DNA of 64,000 nt from contig CAWCSS010000002.1 in the NCBI GenBank assembly GCA_963798325.1, positions 124,001-188,000 of the forward strand, written 5' to 3'. Below, piece by piece: positions 1-7,112 of the stretch (positions are counted from its first letter, which is position 1; every line of letters begins with the position of its first letter). The position numbers and the translations under genes were made by a program. The notes beneath the pieces were generated by a model that saw only the letters and a program-made list of their open reading frames with translations, ran no database searches and was not told the DNA's origin. Source of the DNA: Solirubrobacter sp963798325. Its GTDB lineage: Bacteria > Actinomycetota > Thermoleophilia > Solirubrobacterales > Solirubrobacteraceae.

Positions 1-33
1 GCGCGGCCTGAAACTGAACGGCTCGTGAACGGG

Positions 34-39
34 TAGGCT
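34..39 (+). promoter_or_regulatory. -10 hexamer TAGGCT, leaderless promoter of the PP2C phosphatase
   Basis: TAGGCT ends 8 bases before the GTG at 48, so transcription would begin at or next to the start codon. No Shine-Dalgarno sequence is present. This geometry recurs across the window. Confidence 0.5.
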
Positions 40-47
40 CGCCCCGC

Positions 48-1916
48 GTGGGAGTGGAGACTGCCTTGGGAGGTGGCGTCGAGCCGATTCTCGACGTCCT
101 GCCCGTGCCGCTGCTGGTGATCGAGCCCGGCAGCGCGCAGATCATCTACGCCAACGCCTCCGCGCACGCACTGGCGGGCACCGTGATCGCCCCCGGCGCA
201 CCGAACCCACGTCTCTACGACCAGGCCGGGATGCCACTGACGCGCGACGCGATGCCGCTCAACCGGGTCGCGCGCGGCGAGACGCTGAGCAACGTCCAGC
301 TCGACTGGGACACCCCCGAGGGCCTACGCACCGTGCTCGTGTCCGGCACGACGTTGACGCTCGCCGAGGAGCGGAAGGTCGGCGTTGTGACCTTCGAGGA
401 CGTCACCGAGCTCGAATCCGGGCGCCGGCGCGCGTCGCTGCTGGCCGAGGAGCTCGAGGCGATGCTCGACGGCGTGGCCGACGCGATCACCGTCCAGTCG
501 CCCGACCAGCAGCTGATCTACGCCAACGCGGCGGCGTCGCGCCTGTTCGGGCTCGAGCGCGGTCGCGGCATGAAGGCGTTCTCGACCGAGGGCTACCTGT
601 CGCGCTTCGAGGTGCTCGACGACACGGGCAAGCCGCTCGACGTCGAGCGCCTGCCCGGGCGGATGGCGCTGGCCGGGCTGGATCCGGAGCCGATCATCGC
701 CCGCTCGGTCGATCGCGCGACCGGTGAGGTGCGCTGGTCGCGCTTGAAGGCCACCGGCGTGCGCGATCCCGACGGCGGCGTCCGGCTGGCGATCAACCTC
801 GTCGAGGACATCACCGAGCTCAAGCGCTCCGAGGAGTCCCAGCGCTTCTTGGCCGAGGCGTCGCGGCGGCTGGCGGCGTCGACGCTCGACTACGAGCGCA
901 CGCTGGGCCTGATCGCGGAGTTGGCCGTTCCCGCGCTGGGTGCCTCGTGCGTGGTCTCGATGGACGACCTCGACGCCGAGGGCGAGGTCGTGGAGGTGAT
1001 GCGGACGGGCGTGGCGGTCCTGGAGCCGCGGCGGATGATCGTGCCGATGACCGCGGCCGGGCGGGTGCTCGGGGCGGTCACGCTGATCGCCGACGGGCGC
1101 GCCTATGACACCCAGGACGTGCTGGTGGCCGAGGACTTCGGGCTGCGCGTCGGCGCCGCGCTGGAGAACGCGCGGCTCTACGCGGCGGCGGCGGAGATCG
1201 CGCGGGCGCTGCAGACCTCGCTGCTGCCGCCGCACCTGCCCGACATCCCGGGCGCCACGCTGGCGGCCGCCTATCACCCGGCGTGGCAGGGGCTCGAGGT
1301 CGGCGGGGACTTCTACGACGTCTTCACCACCGGCGAGGGCCAGTGGTACCTGGTGATCGGCGACGTCTGCGGCAAGGGCGCCGAGGCGGCGGCGGTCACG
1401 GCCTTGGCGCGCTACACGTTGCGCACCGCGGCCGCGCGGCGCCGATCGCCCGCGGCGATCCTGCGCTGGGTGGGCGACGCGATGCTCCACCAGGACGCGG
1501 CCGGCGGGCGCTTCTGCACGATCGCGTGCGCGCACCTGGACTTCTCGCGTCCGGCGGCGGGGGCGCGGGTGACCGTGTCCTGCGGCGGGCACCCGCTGCC
1601 GGTGCTGCGCCGAGCGGACGGACGGGTGGAGCTGCTGGGCGCGCCGGGCACGCTGCTCGGCCTGCTGCCCGATCCCGAGCTGCAGGAGCGCAGCACCGAC
1701 CTGCGCCCGGGCGACACGCTGGTGCTCTACACCGACGGCCTCACCGAGGCGCGCGCGCCGTTCGGCATGTGGGGCGACGAGGAACTGCTGGCGGCGGTGG
1801 CCGCCGCGCCGATGGACGGGGCCGTCGGGCTGGTCGACAGCCTCGTCGCGTCTGCCCTCGGCGATCGCGCCGCACCGCGGGATGACCTCGCGGTGCTGGC
1901 GCTCAAACTCTCCTAG
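48..1916 (+). CDS. PAS-PAS-GAF-like sensor with SpoIIE-type PP2C serine phosphatase
   Basis: A 622-residue cytoplasmic phosphatase of the RsbU/RsbP/SpoIIE kind, which dephosphorylates STAS anti-anti-sigma proteins. Two PAS-like domains (about residues 12-115 and 135-255; both contain a YANA-type strand) and a GAF-like segment (about 270-385) precede the catalytic domain (about 390-620). The catalytic domain has the metal-binding motifs GGDFYDV, IGDVCGKG, GGHPLP, YTDGLTEAR and DDLAVL. No membrane segment is visible, so the signal is probably internal (redox, ligand or another protein). The start is GTG at 48, fixed by the TAGGCT hexamer just upstream. The nearby STAS gene (6292) and switch kinases are plausible partners, which is inference from proximity and family. 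The stop overlaps a small convergent gene by four bases. Confidence 0.9.
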   Translation: MGVETALGGGVEPILDVLPVPLLVIEPGSAQIIYANASAHALAGTVIAPGAPNPRLYDQAGMPLTRDAMPLNRVARGETLSNVQLDWDTPEGLRTVLVSGTTLTLAEERKVGVVTFEDVTELESGRRRASLLAEELEAMLDGVADAITVQSPDQQLIYANAAASRLFGLERGRGMKAFSTEGYLSRFEVLDDTGKPLDVERLPGRMALAGLDPEPIIARSVDRATGEVRWSRLKATGVRDPDGGVRLAINLVEDITELKRSEESQRFLAEASRRLAASTLDYERTLGLIAELAVPALGASCVVSMDDLDAEGEVVEVMRTGVAVLEPRRMIVPMTAAGRVLGAVTLIADGRAYDTQDVLVAEDFGLRVGAALENARLYAAAAEIARALQTSLLPPHLPDIPGATLAAAYHPAWQGLEVGGDFYDVFTTGEGQWYLVIGDVCGKGAEAAAVTALARYTLRTAAARRRSPAAILRWVGDAMLHQDAAGGRFCTIACAHLDFSRPAAGARVTVSCGGHPLPVLRRADGRVELLGAPGTLLGLLPDPELQERSTDLRPGDTLVLYTDGLTEARAPFGMWGDEELLAAVAAAPMDGAVGLVDSLVASALGDRAAPRDDLAVLALKLS

Positions 1917-2074
1917 TCCTCGTCGTGCGGATGACCGGTGGCCTTGCCATCGTCATTGTCAGGTTTTCTGCCTGACTTACCGTCATTGCGCTGCGGGGTC
2001 CCCTCCGCTGGCGTATCATCAACCTCAGAAGGCTGCTCCTCGGGATATCCGACGTCCGACTCGGTGGTCTCCAT
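1913..2074 (-). CDS. small acidic hydrophilic protein, 53 residues
   Basis: An ATG-to-TAG frame of 53 codons reads METTESDVGYPEEQPSEVDD at its start and ends in a His/Asp-rich tail (GHPHDED). It is acidic and hydrophilic, with no membrane segment or known motif. Support for a real gene is positional: a TAGGAC hexamer lies six bases before its ATG, it fills most of the space between the phosphatase and the HATPase gene, and its stop overlaps the phosphatase stop tail-to-tail by four bases. The low-complexity polar composition suggests a disordered stress-type peptide, but I recognise no family. Confidence 0.55.
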   Translation of the reverse strand: METTESDVGYPEEQPSEVDDTPAEGTPQRNDGKSGRKPDNDDGKATGHPHDED

Positions 2075-2134
2075 TCGACCGTCCTACCCCCGAACGGGGA
2101 TGTCGCATCCGCCCCGCGACATGGTGCCCCGCCC

Positions 2135-2521
2135 TTGCAGTTCAGCTTCCAGTTCCCACCCGCCGAAGACGCGCCCGCCCAGGCCCGCGCGTCGCTCGAG
2201 GTGTTCGATCAGATCCTCTCGCCGGATGTCCTCGAGGACCTTCAGCTGGTCGTCTCCGAACTGGTCACCAACAGCGTCAAGTTCGGCCCCAAGCGGCCGA
2301 TCACGCTCGCCCTGTCGATCGGCGGCGACGGCATCGTCGCCGGCGAGGTCATCGACCAGGGCGACGGCAAGGAGGCCAAGGTCGAGATGACCGTCGAGCC
2401 CACGATCATCGGCGGCTGGGGCCTGCACCTCGTCGATCAGGTCGCCCAGCGCTGGGGCGTGCACGAGGGCTCCACCCACGTCTGGTTCGAGATCGGCCCC
2501 AACCGGCGCCGCCCGACCTAG
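2135..2521 (+). CDS. HATPase-domain anti-sigma / switch kinase (RsbW-like)
   Basis: A 128-residue GHKL-fold ATP-binding protein of the RsbW/SpoIIAB class, which sequesters a sigma factor or phosphorylates a STAS antagonist. The N-box is visible as DLQLVVSELVTNSVKFG, the G1-like motif as DQGDG and the G2-like lid as GGWGLHLVDQVAQRW. The start used is TTG at 2135; the nearby ATG (2121) and GTG (2124) are out of frame. Its neighbours are a PP2C phosphatase upstream and a SigB/F-type sigma factor convergent downstream, so a partner-switching role is well supported by context. Which sigma factor it binds cannot be read from the sequence. Confidence 0.85.
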   Translation: MQFSFQFPPAEDAPAQARASLEVFDQILSPDVLEDLQLVVSELVTNSVKFGPKRPITLALSIGGDGIVAGEVIDQGDGKEAKVEMTVEPTIIGGWGLHLVDQVAQRWGVHEGSTHVWFEIGPNRRRPT

Positions 2522-2545
2522 AGACACGAACGGCGGACGCAAAGA

Positions 2546-2566
2546 TAAAGGGGCCTGGCCCCTTTA
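2546..2566. repeat. dispersed palindrome, copy 1 (TAAAGGGGCC-T-GGCCCCTTTA)
   Basis: A perfect 10-bp inverted repeat with a single central base, located between two convergent genes, where it could also act as a bidirectional terminator. Read on the minus strand it is followed by ATCTTTGCG, matching the ATCTTCGCG that follows copies at 60222 and 61154. Confidence 0.8.
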
Positions 2567-2612
2567 GGTGGGTTTAGGTGCGGGGCTCGAGGTCCGCTTC
2601 GGCGTTGGCCAT

Positions 2613-3477
2613 TTACCCCGAGTGCTCGGCGACGGTCCGCAAGCGCTCCAGCGCCCGGCGGATCAGTCGTGACACGTGCATCTGGGAGACGCCGACGCGC
2701 TCGGCGATCTCGGCCTGGGTCATGTCCTCGACGAAACGCAGGTGCAGGACGATGCGGTCACGCGCGGGCAGGGCCTGCAGCGTGGGGGCGATCGTCGCGC
2801 CGTACTCGACGAGCTCGAACCGGTCGTCCTCGACGCCGATCGACTCCGCGTAGGTCTCGCCGTCGCCCTCGTCGCCGAAGCGGTAGGACTCGAGCGAGAC
2901 CGCGTCGTAGGCCGACGCGGCCTCCATCGCCTCGAGCACCTGCTCGGTCGTCAGCATGAGCATCTCGCCCACCTCCGCCGCGGACGGGGAGCGGCCGAGC
3001 TTGCGCGAGAGCTCCTTCATCGCGTTGTCGACCTGCATGACGCGCTCCTGCATCCCGCGCGGGACGTGGACCGCCCAGCCGTTGTCGCGGAAGTAGCGCT
3101 TGAGCTCGCCGAGCATGGTCGGCACGGCGTAGGACGAGAACGCCGTCTCGCGCGAAGGGTCGAAGCGATCGATCGCCTTGATCAACCCGAGCGTGGCGAC
3201 CTGCACGAGGTCGTCCAAGCGGCTCATCCGAGCGGCGGTAGCGCCGCGCCATCCGCCGTGCGAGCGGCAGCAGCCTCTGCACGAGCTGTTCGCGCGCAGC
3301 CTGATCTCCATGCCGGTGGTAACGGATGAGCAGTCGTCGGTCCTCTTCGGACCGGCTCGGCCCGTCGCCCTCAGGGCGAACGGAGGTCAAGGCAGGCTTC
3401 TCCTCTCGCGCCCCAACGCGCGTCTGGGAAACGGTTCCCAAGGGCGCCGGCGGCGAGGTGGCTTCGAGAATATCCAT
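2613..3477 (-). CDS. SigB/SigF-type RNA polymerase sigma factor (frameshifted in this sequence)
   Basis: A sigma-70 group-3 factor with regions 2 (VQVATLGLIKAIDRFD, AVPTMLGELKRYFRDNGW), 3 (KLGRSPSAAEVGEML) and 4 (DMTQAEIAERVGVSQMHVSRLIRRAL). The N-terminal part (IRYHRHGDQAAREQLVQRLL) lies in a second frame, and removing one G of CTTGGACGAC near 3221 joins the two as DEPL-DDLVQVA, so the break looks like a sequence error. ATG at 3477 is preferred (about 287 residues) because a GTTT-N16-GGATAC element overlaps the alternative GTG at 3543. It lies downstream of the PfpI gene on the same strand, next to HATPase and phosphatase genes. It probably drives a general stress regulon and its own promoter (inference). 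Confidence 0.88.
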
Positions 3478-3535
3478 AGCAGCGTCCGTCGTGGGTGGGT
3501 GCCGGACGCTCCCTGTGCCGGCCTCGAAGGGCCGG

Positions 3536-3561
3536 GTATCCACCTCACCGCACGTTCAAAC
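3536..3561 (-). promoter_or_regulatory. SigB/SigF-like promoter, GTTT-N16-GGATAC
   Basis: On the minus strand GTTT (3561-3558) is followed after 16 bases by GGATAC (3541-3536). The family consensus is GTTT-N14-17-GGGTAT or GGGWAW. It lies about 60 bases before the sigma ATG at 3477, suggesting autoregulation. The -10 matches four of six bases, so confidence is moderate. Confidence 0.4.
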
Positions 3562-3609
3562 CCTCACGATGTGTGGTTCATCGAATCCGGGGCGCGCGCC
3601 CGCGAGGGG

Positions 3610-4182
3610 TCACGCCGCGGAGCGTGCCTGCTCTTCGTGCCGGCCCTCGGCGAACTCCTCGACGATCTTGGCGCAGAAGGCCGGAAGGTCGTCCGGGTTG
3701 CGCGAGCTCGTCAGACCCGCGTCGACATGGACCTCCTCGTCGACCCAGGTCCCGCCGGCGTTCTCGATGTCGGTCTTCAGCGACGGCCAGGAGGTGATCG
3801 TGCGGCCCTTGAGCACGTCGGCCTCGACCAGCGTCCACGGGCCGTGGCAGATCACGCCGACCGGCTTGGCCTGCTCGAAGAACGCCTTCACGAAGCCCAC
3901 GGCGTCCGCGTCGGTGCGCAGGAAGTCCGGATTGGCCACGCCACCCGGGAGCACGAGCCCGTCGTAGTCGGACGCATCCGCGTCGGCGACGGTCTCGTCC
4001 ACCGTGAACGTGTCCGCCTTGTCGAGATGGTTGAACGCCTGCACCTCGCCGTCCTCGACGGAGACCAGCCGCGGCGTGCCGCCGGCCGCCTCGACGGCCT
4101 TCCACGGCTCGGTCAGCTCCACCTGCTCGACGCCCTCGGCGGCCAGGAACGCGATCGTCTTGCCTGTCAATGATTCAGCCAT
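3610..4182 (-). CDS. DJ-1/PfpI-family class I glutamine amidotransferase-like protein
   Basis: A 190-residue cytoplasmic protein with the PfpI/YhbO layout: LVLPGGVANPDFLR, then the nucleophile elbow VICHGPWTLVEA with the reactive Cys and adjacent His, and ITSWPSLKTDIENAGGTWVDEEV near the end. Members of this family act as general stress proteins (deglycase, chaperone or protease-like activities are debated). ATG at 4182 is favoured over an upstream extension because GGGTAGGGC lies 7-15 bases before it. It sits upstream of the sigma-factor gene on the same strand and divergent from the small membrane-protein gene at 4249, which fits membership of a stress regulon. Confidence 0.88.
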   Translation of the reverse strand: MAESLTGKTIAFLAAEGVEQVELTEPWKAVEAAGGTPRLVSVEDGEVQAFNHLDKADTFTVDETVADADASDYDGLVLPGGVANPDFLRTDADAVGFVKAFFEQAKPVGVICHGPWTLVEADVLKGRTITSWPSLKTDIENAGGTWVDEEVHVDAGLTSSRNPDDLPAFCAKIVEEFAEGRHEEQARSAA

Positions 4183-4211
4183 ATCGCAGGCCCTACCCAC
4201 GGCCCACGGCC

Positions 4212-4238
4212 GTTTCACGCCGCCGCGGGGCTGGGTAG
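4212..4238 (+). promoter_or_regulatory. SigB/SigF-like promoter, GTTT-N17-GGGTAG
   Basis: GTTT at 4212-4215 is followed after 17 bases by GGGTAG (4233-4238), 10 bases before the ATG at 4249. This agrees with the SigB/SigF consensus and lies beside a SigB/F-type sigma gene. Confidence 0.45.
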
Positions 4239-4248
4239 CGCGAAAGGT

Positions 4249-4485
4249 ATGGGATATGTCATCGCCGCACTCATCGCCGTCGCGCTCATCGGCGGCTTGA
4301 TCTTCCTGCTCGTCGCCAAGGCGACCGAGACGAGCGACGTCTCAGACGCCGGCGACACCGATCAGCTGTCCGACGCCTCCGGGCAGGAAGGGACGGCCCG
4401 CTTCGGCCGCGAGCGCGACGACGCTCCGGACGTCGCCCGCCCGGTGGTGGGTGGCGAAGCGGAGGGCGAACGGTCTGTGCGCTGA
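4249..4485 (+). CDS. small single-pass membrane protein with acidic tail
   Basis: A 78-residue protein. One hydrophobic helix at the N-terminus (about residues 3-23, YVIAALIAVALIGGLIFLLV) is followed by a polar, Asp/Glu/Arg-rich tail with no recognisable domain. Topology is likely N-out or a short anchor with the tail in the cytoplasm (inference). It has its own SigB/F-like promoter and is divergent from the PfpI gene. I do not recognise the family. The position among stress regulators suggests a stress-induced membrane peptide. Confidence 0.7.
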   Translation: MGYVIAALIAVALIGGLIFLLVAKATETSDVSDAGDTDQLSDASGQEGTARFGRERDDAPDVARPVVGGEAEGERSVR

Positions 4486-4557
4486 CGCTTTGGACACATT
4501 GAGGGGACGTTGGGCCTGTGTTGGTTTGGAAATGAGACGCCCGGGAACAACGAGTCA

Positions 4558-4648
4558 TGTCGCGTCGTACGGATGCCCTCCACTCTCCGGCAGGCGCGCC
4601 ACAACCCTCCTCCTCAGTGAACGAGGCGTCCTTCGGGGCGCCTCGTTT
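4558..4648 (+). ncRNA. candidate small transcript ending in a hairpin (or 32-codon ORF)
   Basis: The gap 4486-4679 holds a stem-loop, AACGAGGCG (4620-4628) with CGCCTCGTT (4639-4647) around a 10-base loop, preceded by a C-rich stretch CCCTCCTCC that is complementary to strong ribosome-binding sites. A GGAAC-N16-TCGTAC arrangement at 4544-4570 resembles an ECF-type promoter. The same bases also encode an ATG-started 32-codon frame (MSRRTDALHS...). I cannot tell an sRNA from a peptide, or either from a mere terminator. Confidence 0.3.
4620..4647 (+). terminator. hairpin terminator candidate
   Basis: A nine-base-pair stem (AACGAGGCG / CGCCTCGTT) followed by TTGCGTT. It is T-poor for a classical terminator but typical of GC-rich actinobacterial hairpins, and it lies downstream of the gene at 4249. 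Confidence 0.5.
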
Positions 4649-4669
4649 GCGTTAAGCCCTCCGGGGTAG
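4645..4669 (+). promoter_or_regulatory. SigB/SigF-like promoter, GTTT-N15-GGGTAG
   Basis: GTTT (4645-4648) is followed after 15 bases by GGGTAG (4664-4669), 10 bases before the ATG at 4680. It overlaps the end of the preceding hairpin. It is the third such element within 1.2 kb of the sigma gene. Confidence 0.45.
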
Positions 4670-4679
4670 CCGCATTCCT

Positions 4680-4796
4680 ATGGACCGAGGCACCCCAGAC
4701 CCACGACCGCCCGGCCCGGGCCCCGACCCCGTGCCCCCGTCGCCGACTCCGGATCCGATGCCGTTGCCACCGGACCCGAATCCGCGACCGATTTAG
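4680..4796 (+). CDS. proline-rich 38-residue peptide, coupled to the DUF1360 gene
   Basis: ATG at 4680 opens a 38-codon frame that is nearly half proline, in PDP, PGP and PSP steps (starts MDRGTPDPRPPGPGPDP, ends DPNPRPI). Its TAG overlaps the GTG of the next gene in TAGTG, the classical arrangement for translational coupling. A GGGTAG element sits just upstream. No signal peptide or domain is present. It may be a proline-stalling leader that regulates the downstream gene, or a genuine disordered peptide. Neither can be decided from sequence. Confidence 0.55.
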   Translation: MDRGTPDPRPPGPGPDPVPPSPTPDPMPLPPDPNPRPI

Positions 4797-5287
4797 TGGA
4801 CCCCGTCGACCACACGCCGACCGAGCCGTCCGACTACGCGGCGATCACGGCCGTCTACGGCACGCTGCTCGCCGGGACCGCCTTCAGCGCGCGCGGGAAG
4901 GACCCGATCCCGGCCCACGAGCTCGCGGCGCTCGGCGCGGCGAGCTTCGCGCTGTCGAAGCTCGTGGTCAAGGAGAAGGCCGAGAGCTGGATGCGCCGGC
5001 CGTTCGTCGACGAGCGCCGCCGCAGGCCCAAGGGCCGGCGCCTGCGCTACGCCGTGGGCGAATTGTTGCTGTGCACCCGCTGCACCGGCGCCTGGAGCGC
5101 GCTCGGGCTGGTGGCCCTGCGCCTGCACGCGCCGGCGGCCGGGCGAACGGTCTCCACGGTGCTCGCCGCGAGCGCCGGCAACGACGTCCTGCAGGCCCTC
5201 TTCTCGTACCTGTGCGCGCACGCCACGGCCGAGCAGAAGGTGGCCGAGGCACCCGCCCCGGACCGCGCCATCCGCAGTGTCGCCTGA
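4796..5287 (+). CDS. DUF1360 family protein
   Basis: 163 residues. The central segment LSKLVVKEKAESWMRRPFVDE followed by GELLLCTRCTGAWSALGLVAL, with the CxxC pair, is the signature of the DUF1360 family, whose members are small membrane-associated proteins of unknown function (some linked to sporulation in Bacillus). Hydrophobic stretches at about residues 14-30, 45-58, 90-108 and 120-140 suggest several membrane passes. The GTG start overlaps the stop of the proline-rich peptide. Function is not known. Confidence 0.75.
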   Translation: MDPVDHTPTEPSDYAAITAVYGTLLAGTAFSARGKDPIPAHELAALGAASFALSKLVVKEKAESWMRRPFVDERRRRPKGRRLRYAVGELLLCTRCTGAWSALGLVALRLHAPAAGRTVSTVLAASAGNDVLQALFSYLCAHATAEQKVAEAPAPDRAIRSVA

Positions 5288-5432
5288 GCACGACGGACAT
5301 GTCATGCTTCGAACCGCTACATCCTTGGCCCGCGGCGGTTAGGCTGCGCTCCCCCAGGGGTACCAAGACGCGTGACTACGAATGGGCAGCAACGCACAGA
5401 CCCAACTCCGCTCCGTTCCAATGACGGGGCCC

Positions 5433-5841
5433 ATGACCACCACCGACGTGAAACTCACGCTCCCGGCGATGCCCGGAGAACGTGTCGGTGATCCGTCATG
5501 TCCTCGGCGCCTTTGCCGAGGCGTTGCGACTGCCCGATGACCTTGTGGAGGATCTCCGGCTTGCAGTCACCGAGGCGTGCACGAACGTCGTCCGGCATGC
5601 GTACCCACCTGACCATCCCGGCCCGGTCGAGATCACGATCGTGCCGTCGGACGAGCGGGTGAGCGTCGTGGTCGCCGACTTCGGCCGCGGGATCGGCTCG
5701 AGCTCCGACACGAACGGTCCCGGACTGGGCCTCCCGCTGATCGCCGCGATCGCCGACGAGGTTGAGCTCCAGCCCGTACCGGGTGGCGGCAGCCGCGTGG
5801 CGATGACCTTCGCCCGGCACCGCCCACGGGACGCGGCGTGA
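5433..5841 (+). CDS. HATPase-domain switch kinase (RsbW-like), frameshifted in this sequence
   Basis: A GHKL ATP-binding protein with intact boxes: LRLAVTEACTNVVRHAY (N-box with Glu and Asn), VADFGRGI (G1) and GPGLGLPLIAAIADEV (G2). The natural start appears to be ATG 5433 (MTTTDVKLTLPAMP). Removing one G of CCCGGAGAAC near 5472 joins it to ENVSVIRHVLGAFAEALRLP, giving about 135 residues. A shorter in-frame GTG at 5482 would delete the first strand. It overlaps the next gene by GTGA and precedes a STAS gene, the standard kinase-antagonist order for partner switching. Confidence 0.85.
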
Positions 5842-6242
5842 CGCAGCCCACCGGCGCCGACGCGCCGACCACGGTCTCGATCGCCTCCGGTCCGCTCGTG
5901 GGCCCGATCCTGCGCCGCGTCGTCGGCATGCTCGCCGCGCGTGCCGACCTGCCGCTGGACCGCCTCGACGATGCGGTCCTGGTGGCCGATCTGATCGCCG
6001 CCCGCGCTCCCGCGCACGTGCTGCACGGGACCGTCGACGTGGCCTTCGAACCTGGCCCGCGCACGCTCTCGCTGCGCGTCGGCCCCCTCCGCCCCGGCGG
6101 CGGTGACGCGCTGGTGATCGACGCCGCCGTCCCGGGCGTCGGCAACGTCATCGAGCAGCTCGCCGACGAGCTGCGCGTGGCTCCAGACGGCGAGCAGGAG
6201 TTCCTGCACGTCAGACTGGAGTACGCGGGCGCGACGAACTAG
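5838..6242 (+). CDS. degenerate HATPase-like protein of the partner-switch operon
   Basis: 134 residues, translationally coupled to the switch kinase (GTGA overlap). Its middle, LDRLDDAVLVADLIAARAP, aligns by eye with the N-box helix of the preceding kinase (DLVEDLRLAVTEACTNVVRHAY), but the catalytic Glu and metal-binding Asn are missing. The end, GVGNVIEQLADELRV, keeps the spacing of a G2 region without its glycines. I infer a non-catalytic paralogue that could bind the kinase, the STAS protein or a sigma factor. It may instead be an unrelated fold, because the resemblance is weak. Confidence 0.6.
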   Translation: MTQPTGADAPTTVSIASGPLVGPILRRVVGMLAARADLPLDRLDDAVLVADLIAARAPAHVLHGTVDVAFEPGPRTLSLRVGPLRPGGGDALVIDAAVPGVGNVIEQLADELRVAPDGEQEFLHVRLEYAGATN

Positions 6243-6291
6243 CCGCTCGGACAGGATTCAAATTCCCCGCGGCCGGGGATGAAGGTCCGCG

Positions 6292-6651
6292 ATGGCCATG
6301 ACGTTTGCAATCGAAGACCGTTCCGTCGGCGCTGATACCCACATCGTCTCCGTCGCCGGCGAGATCGACCTCTTCACCGCCCCAGAGTTCAAGCAGCGCG
6401 TCTCCGCCCCCATCGACGAGGGTCGCACCCACGTCGTCGTGGACCTCACGGAGACGACCTTCATCGATTCCTCCTCGCTCGGCGTCCTGATCGGGGCGCA
6501 CCGGCGCCTGCGACGGCTCGAGGGAGCACTCGTGATCGTGTGCTCCAACGACGCCATCGTGAAGACCTTCCGGATCACGGGCCTCGACGGCGTGTTCACC
6601 ATCGTCAACACGCTTGACGAAGCCTTCGATGGGGATGCCGTCGGCGCGTAG
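6292..6651 (+). CDS. STAS-domain anti-anti-sigma factor (RsbV-like)
   Basis: A 119-residue single STAS domain: VAGEIDLFTAPEFKQRV, VVVDLTETTFIDSSSLGVLIGAHRRL, then VIVCSNDAIVKTFRITGLDGVF. The serine run in FIDSSSLG contains the phospho-acceptor site of SpoIIAA/RsbV proteins. The unphosphorylated form would bind the switch kinase and free the sigma factor. It follows the kinase and its degenerate partner by 49 bases, probably in one transcript, and the PP2C phosphatase at 48 is the obvious candidate for its reactivation. Confidence 0.92.
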   Translation: MAMTFAIEDRSVGADTHIVSVAGEIDLFTAPEFKQRVSAPIDEGRTHVVVDLTETTFIDSSSLGVLIGAHRRLRRLEGALVIVCSNDAIVKTFRITGLDGVFTIVNTLDEAFDGDAVGA

Positions 6652-6695
6652 TGGGTAGCCGTTGGAAGACGGCAACTACAGGGGGTAACACCGAG

Positions 6696-7112
6696 ATGAA
6701 GACCGCTCTCGCGATCGGTATCGGCGTGGCTGCGGCAGGAGCCGCCGCCGCGTATGTGAGTCGCAATCAGAAGTCCGTCAAACGCGCCGCCAACCAGGTG
6801 AAGGGCGCCGCCCACGCGGTCACCCCGAGCTTCGGGCACGACGACGCCAATGACGGCACGCTCGCGGATCGCGTCCGCAGCGAGATCTTCCGCGCGGCCG
6901 ACGCGCCCAAGAGCGGCGTCTCGGTCGACGTCCAGGCGGGCGTCGCCTACCTGCGCGGCGAGGTCGCCGACGAGGCCTGGATCGAGCGCTTCGGCAAGGA
7001 GGCGGGAAAGGTCACCGGCATCACCGGCGTCAAGAATCTGCTGCACGCTCCGGGCACGCCGACGCCCGAAGCCGAGCCGCGCTTCCTCGCGGCCGAGCGC
7101 CACAACTCCTAG
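6696..7112 (+). CDS. BON-domain protein with N-terminal membrane anchor
   Basis: 138 residues. A glycine/alanine-rich hydrophobic helix at about residues 2-20 anchors it, a basic linker follows, and a BON domain occupies about residues 52-125 (LADRVRSEIFRAADAPKSG, VSVDVQAGVAYLRGEV, VTGITGVKNLLHAP). BON domains bind membranes or ligands, and homologues are osmotic or envelope stress proteins. ATG 6696 is chosen over a GTG at 6651 because it gives a clean anchor. GTTG-N18-GGGTAA upstream loosely resembles a SigB/F promoter. It converges with the ABC ATPase gene, with stops overlapping by four bases. Confidence 0.8.
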   Translation: MKTALAIGIGVAAAGAAAAYVSRNQKSVKRAANQVKGAAHAVTPSFGHDDANDGTLADRVRSEIFRAADAPKSGVSVDVQAGVAYLRGEVADEAWIERFGKEAGKVTGITGVKNLLHAPGTPTPEAEPRFLAAERHNS

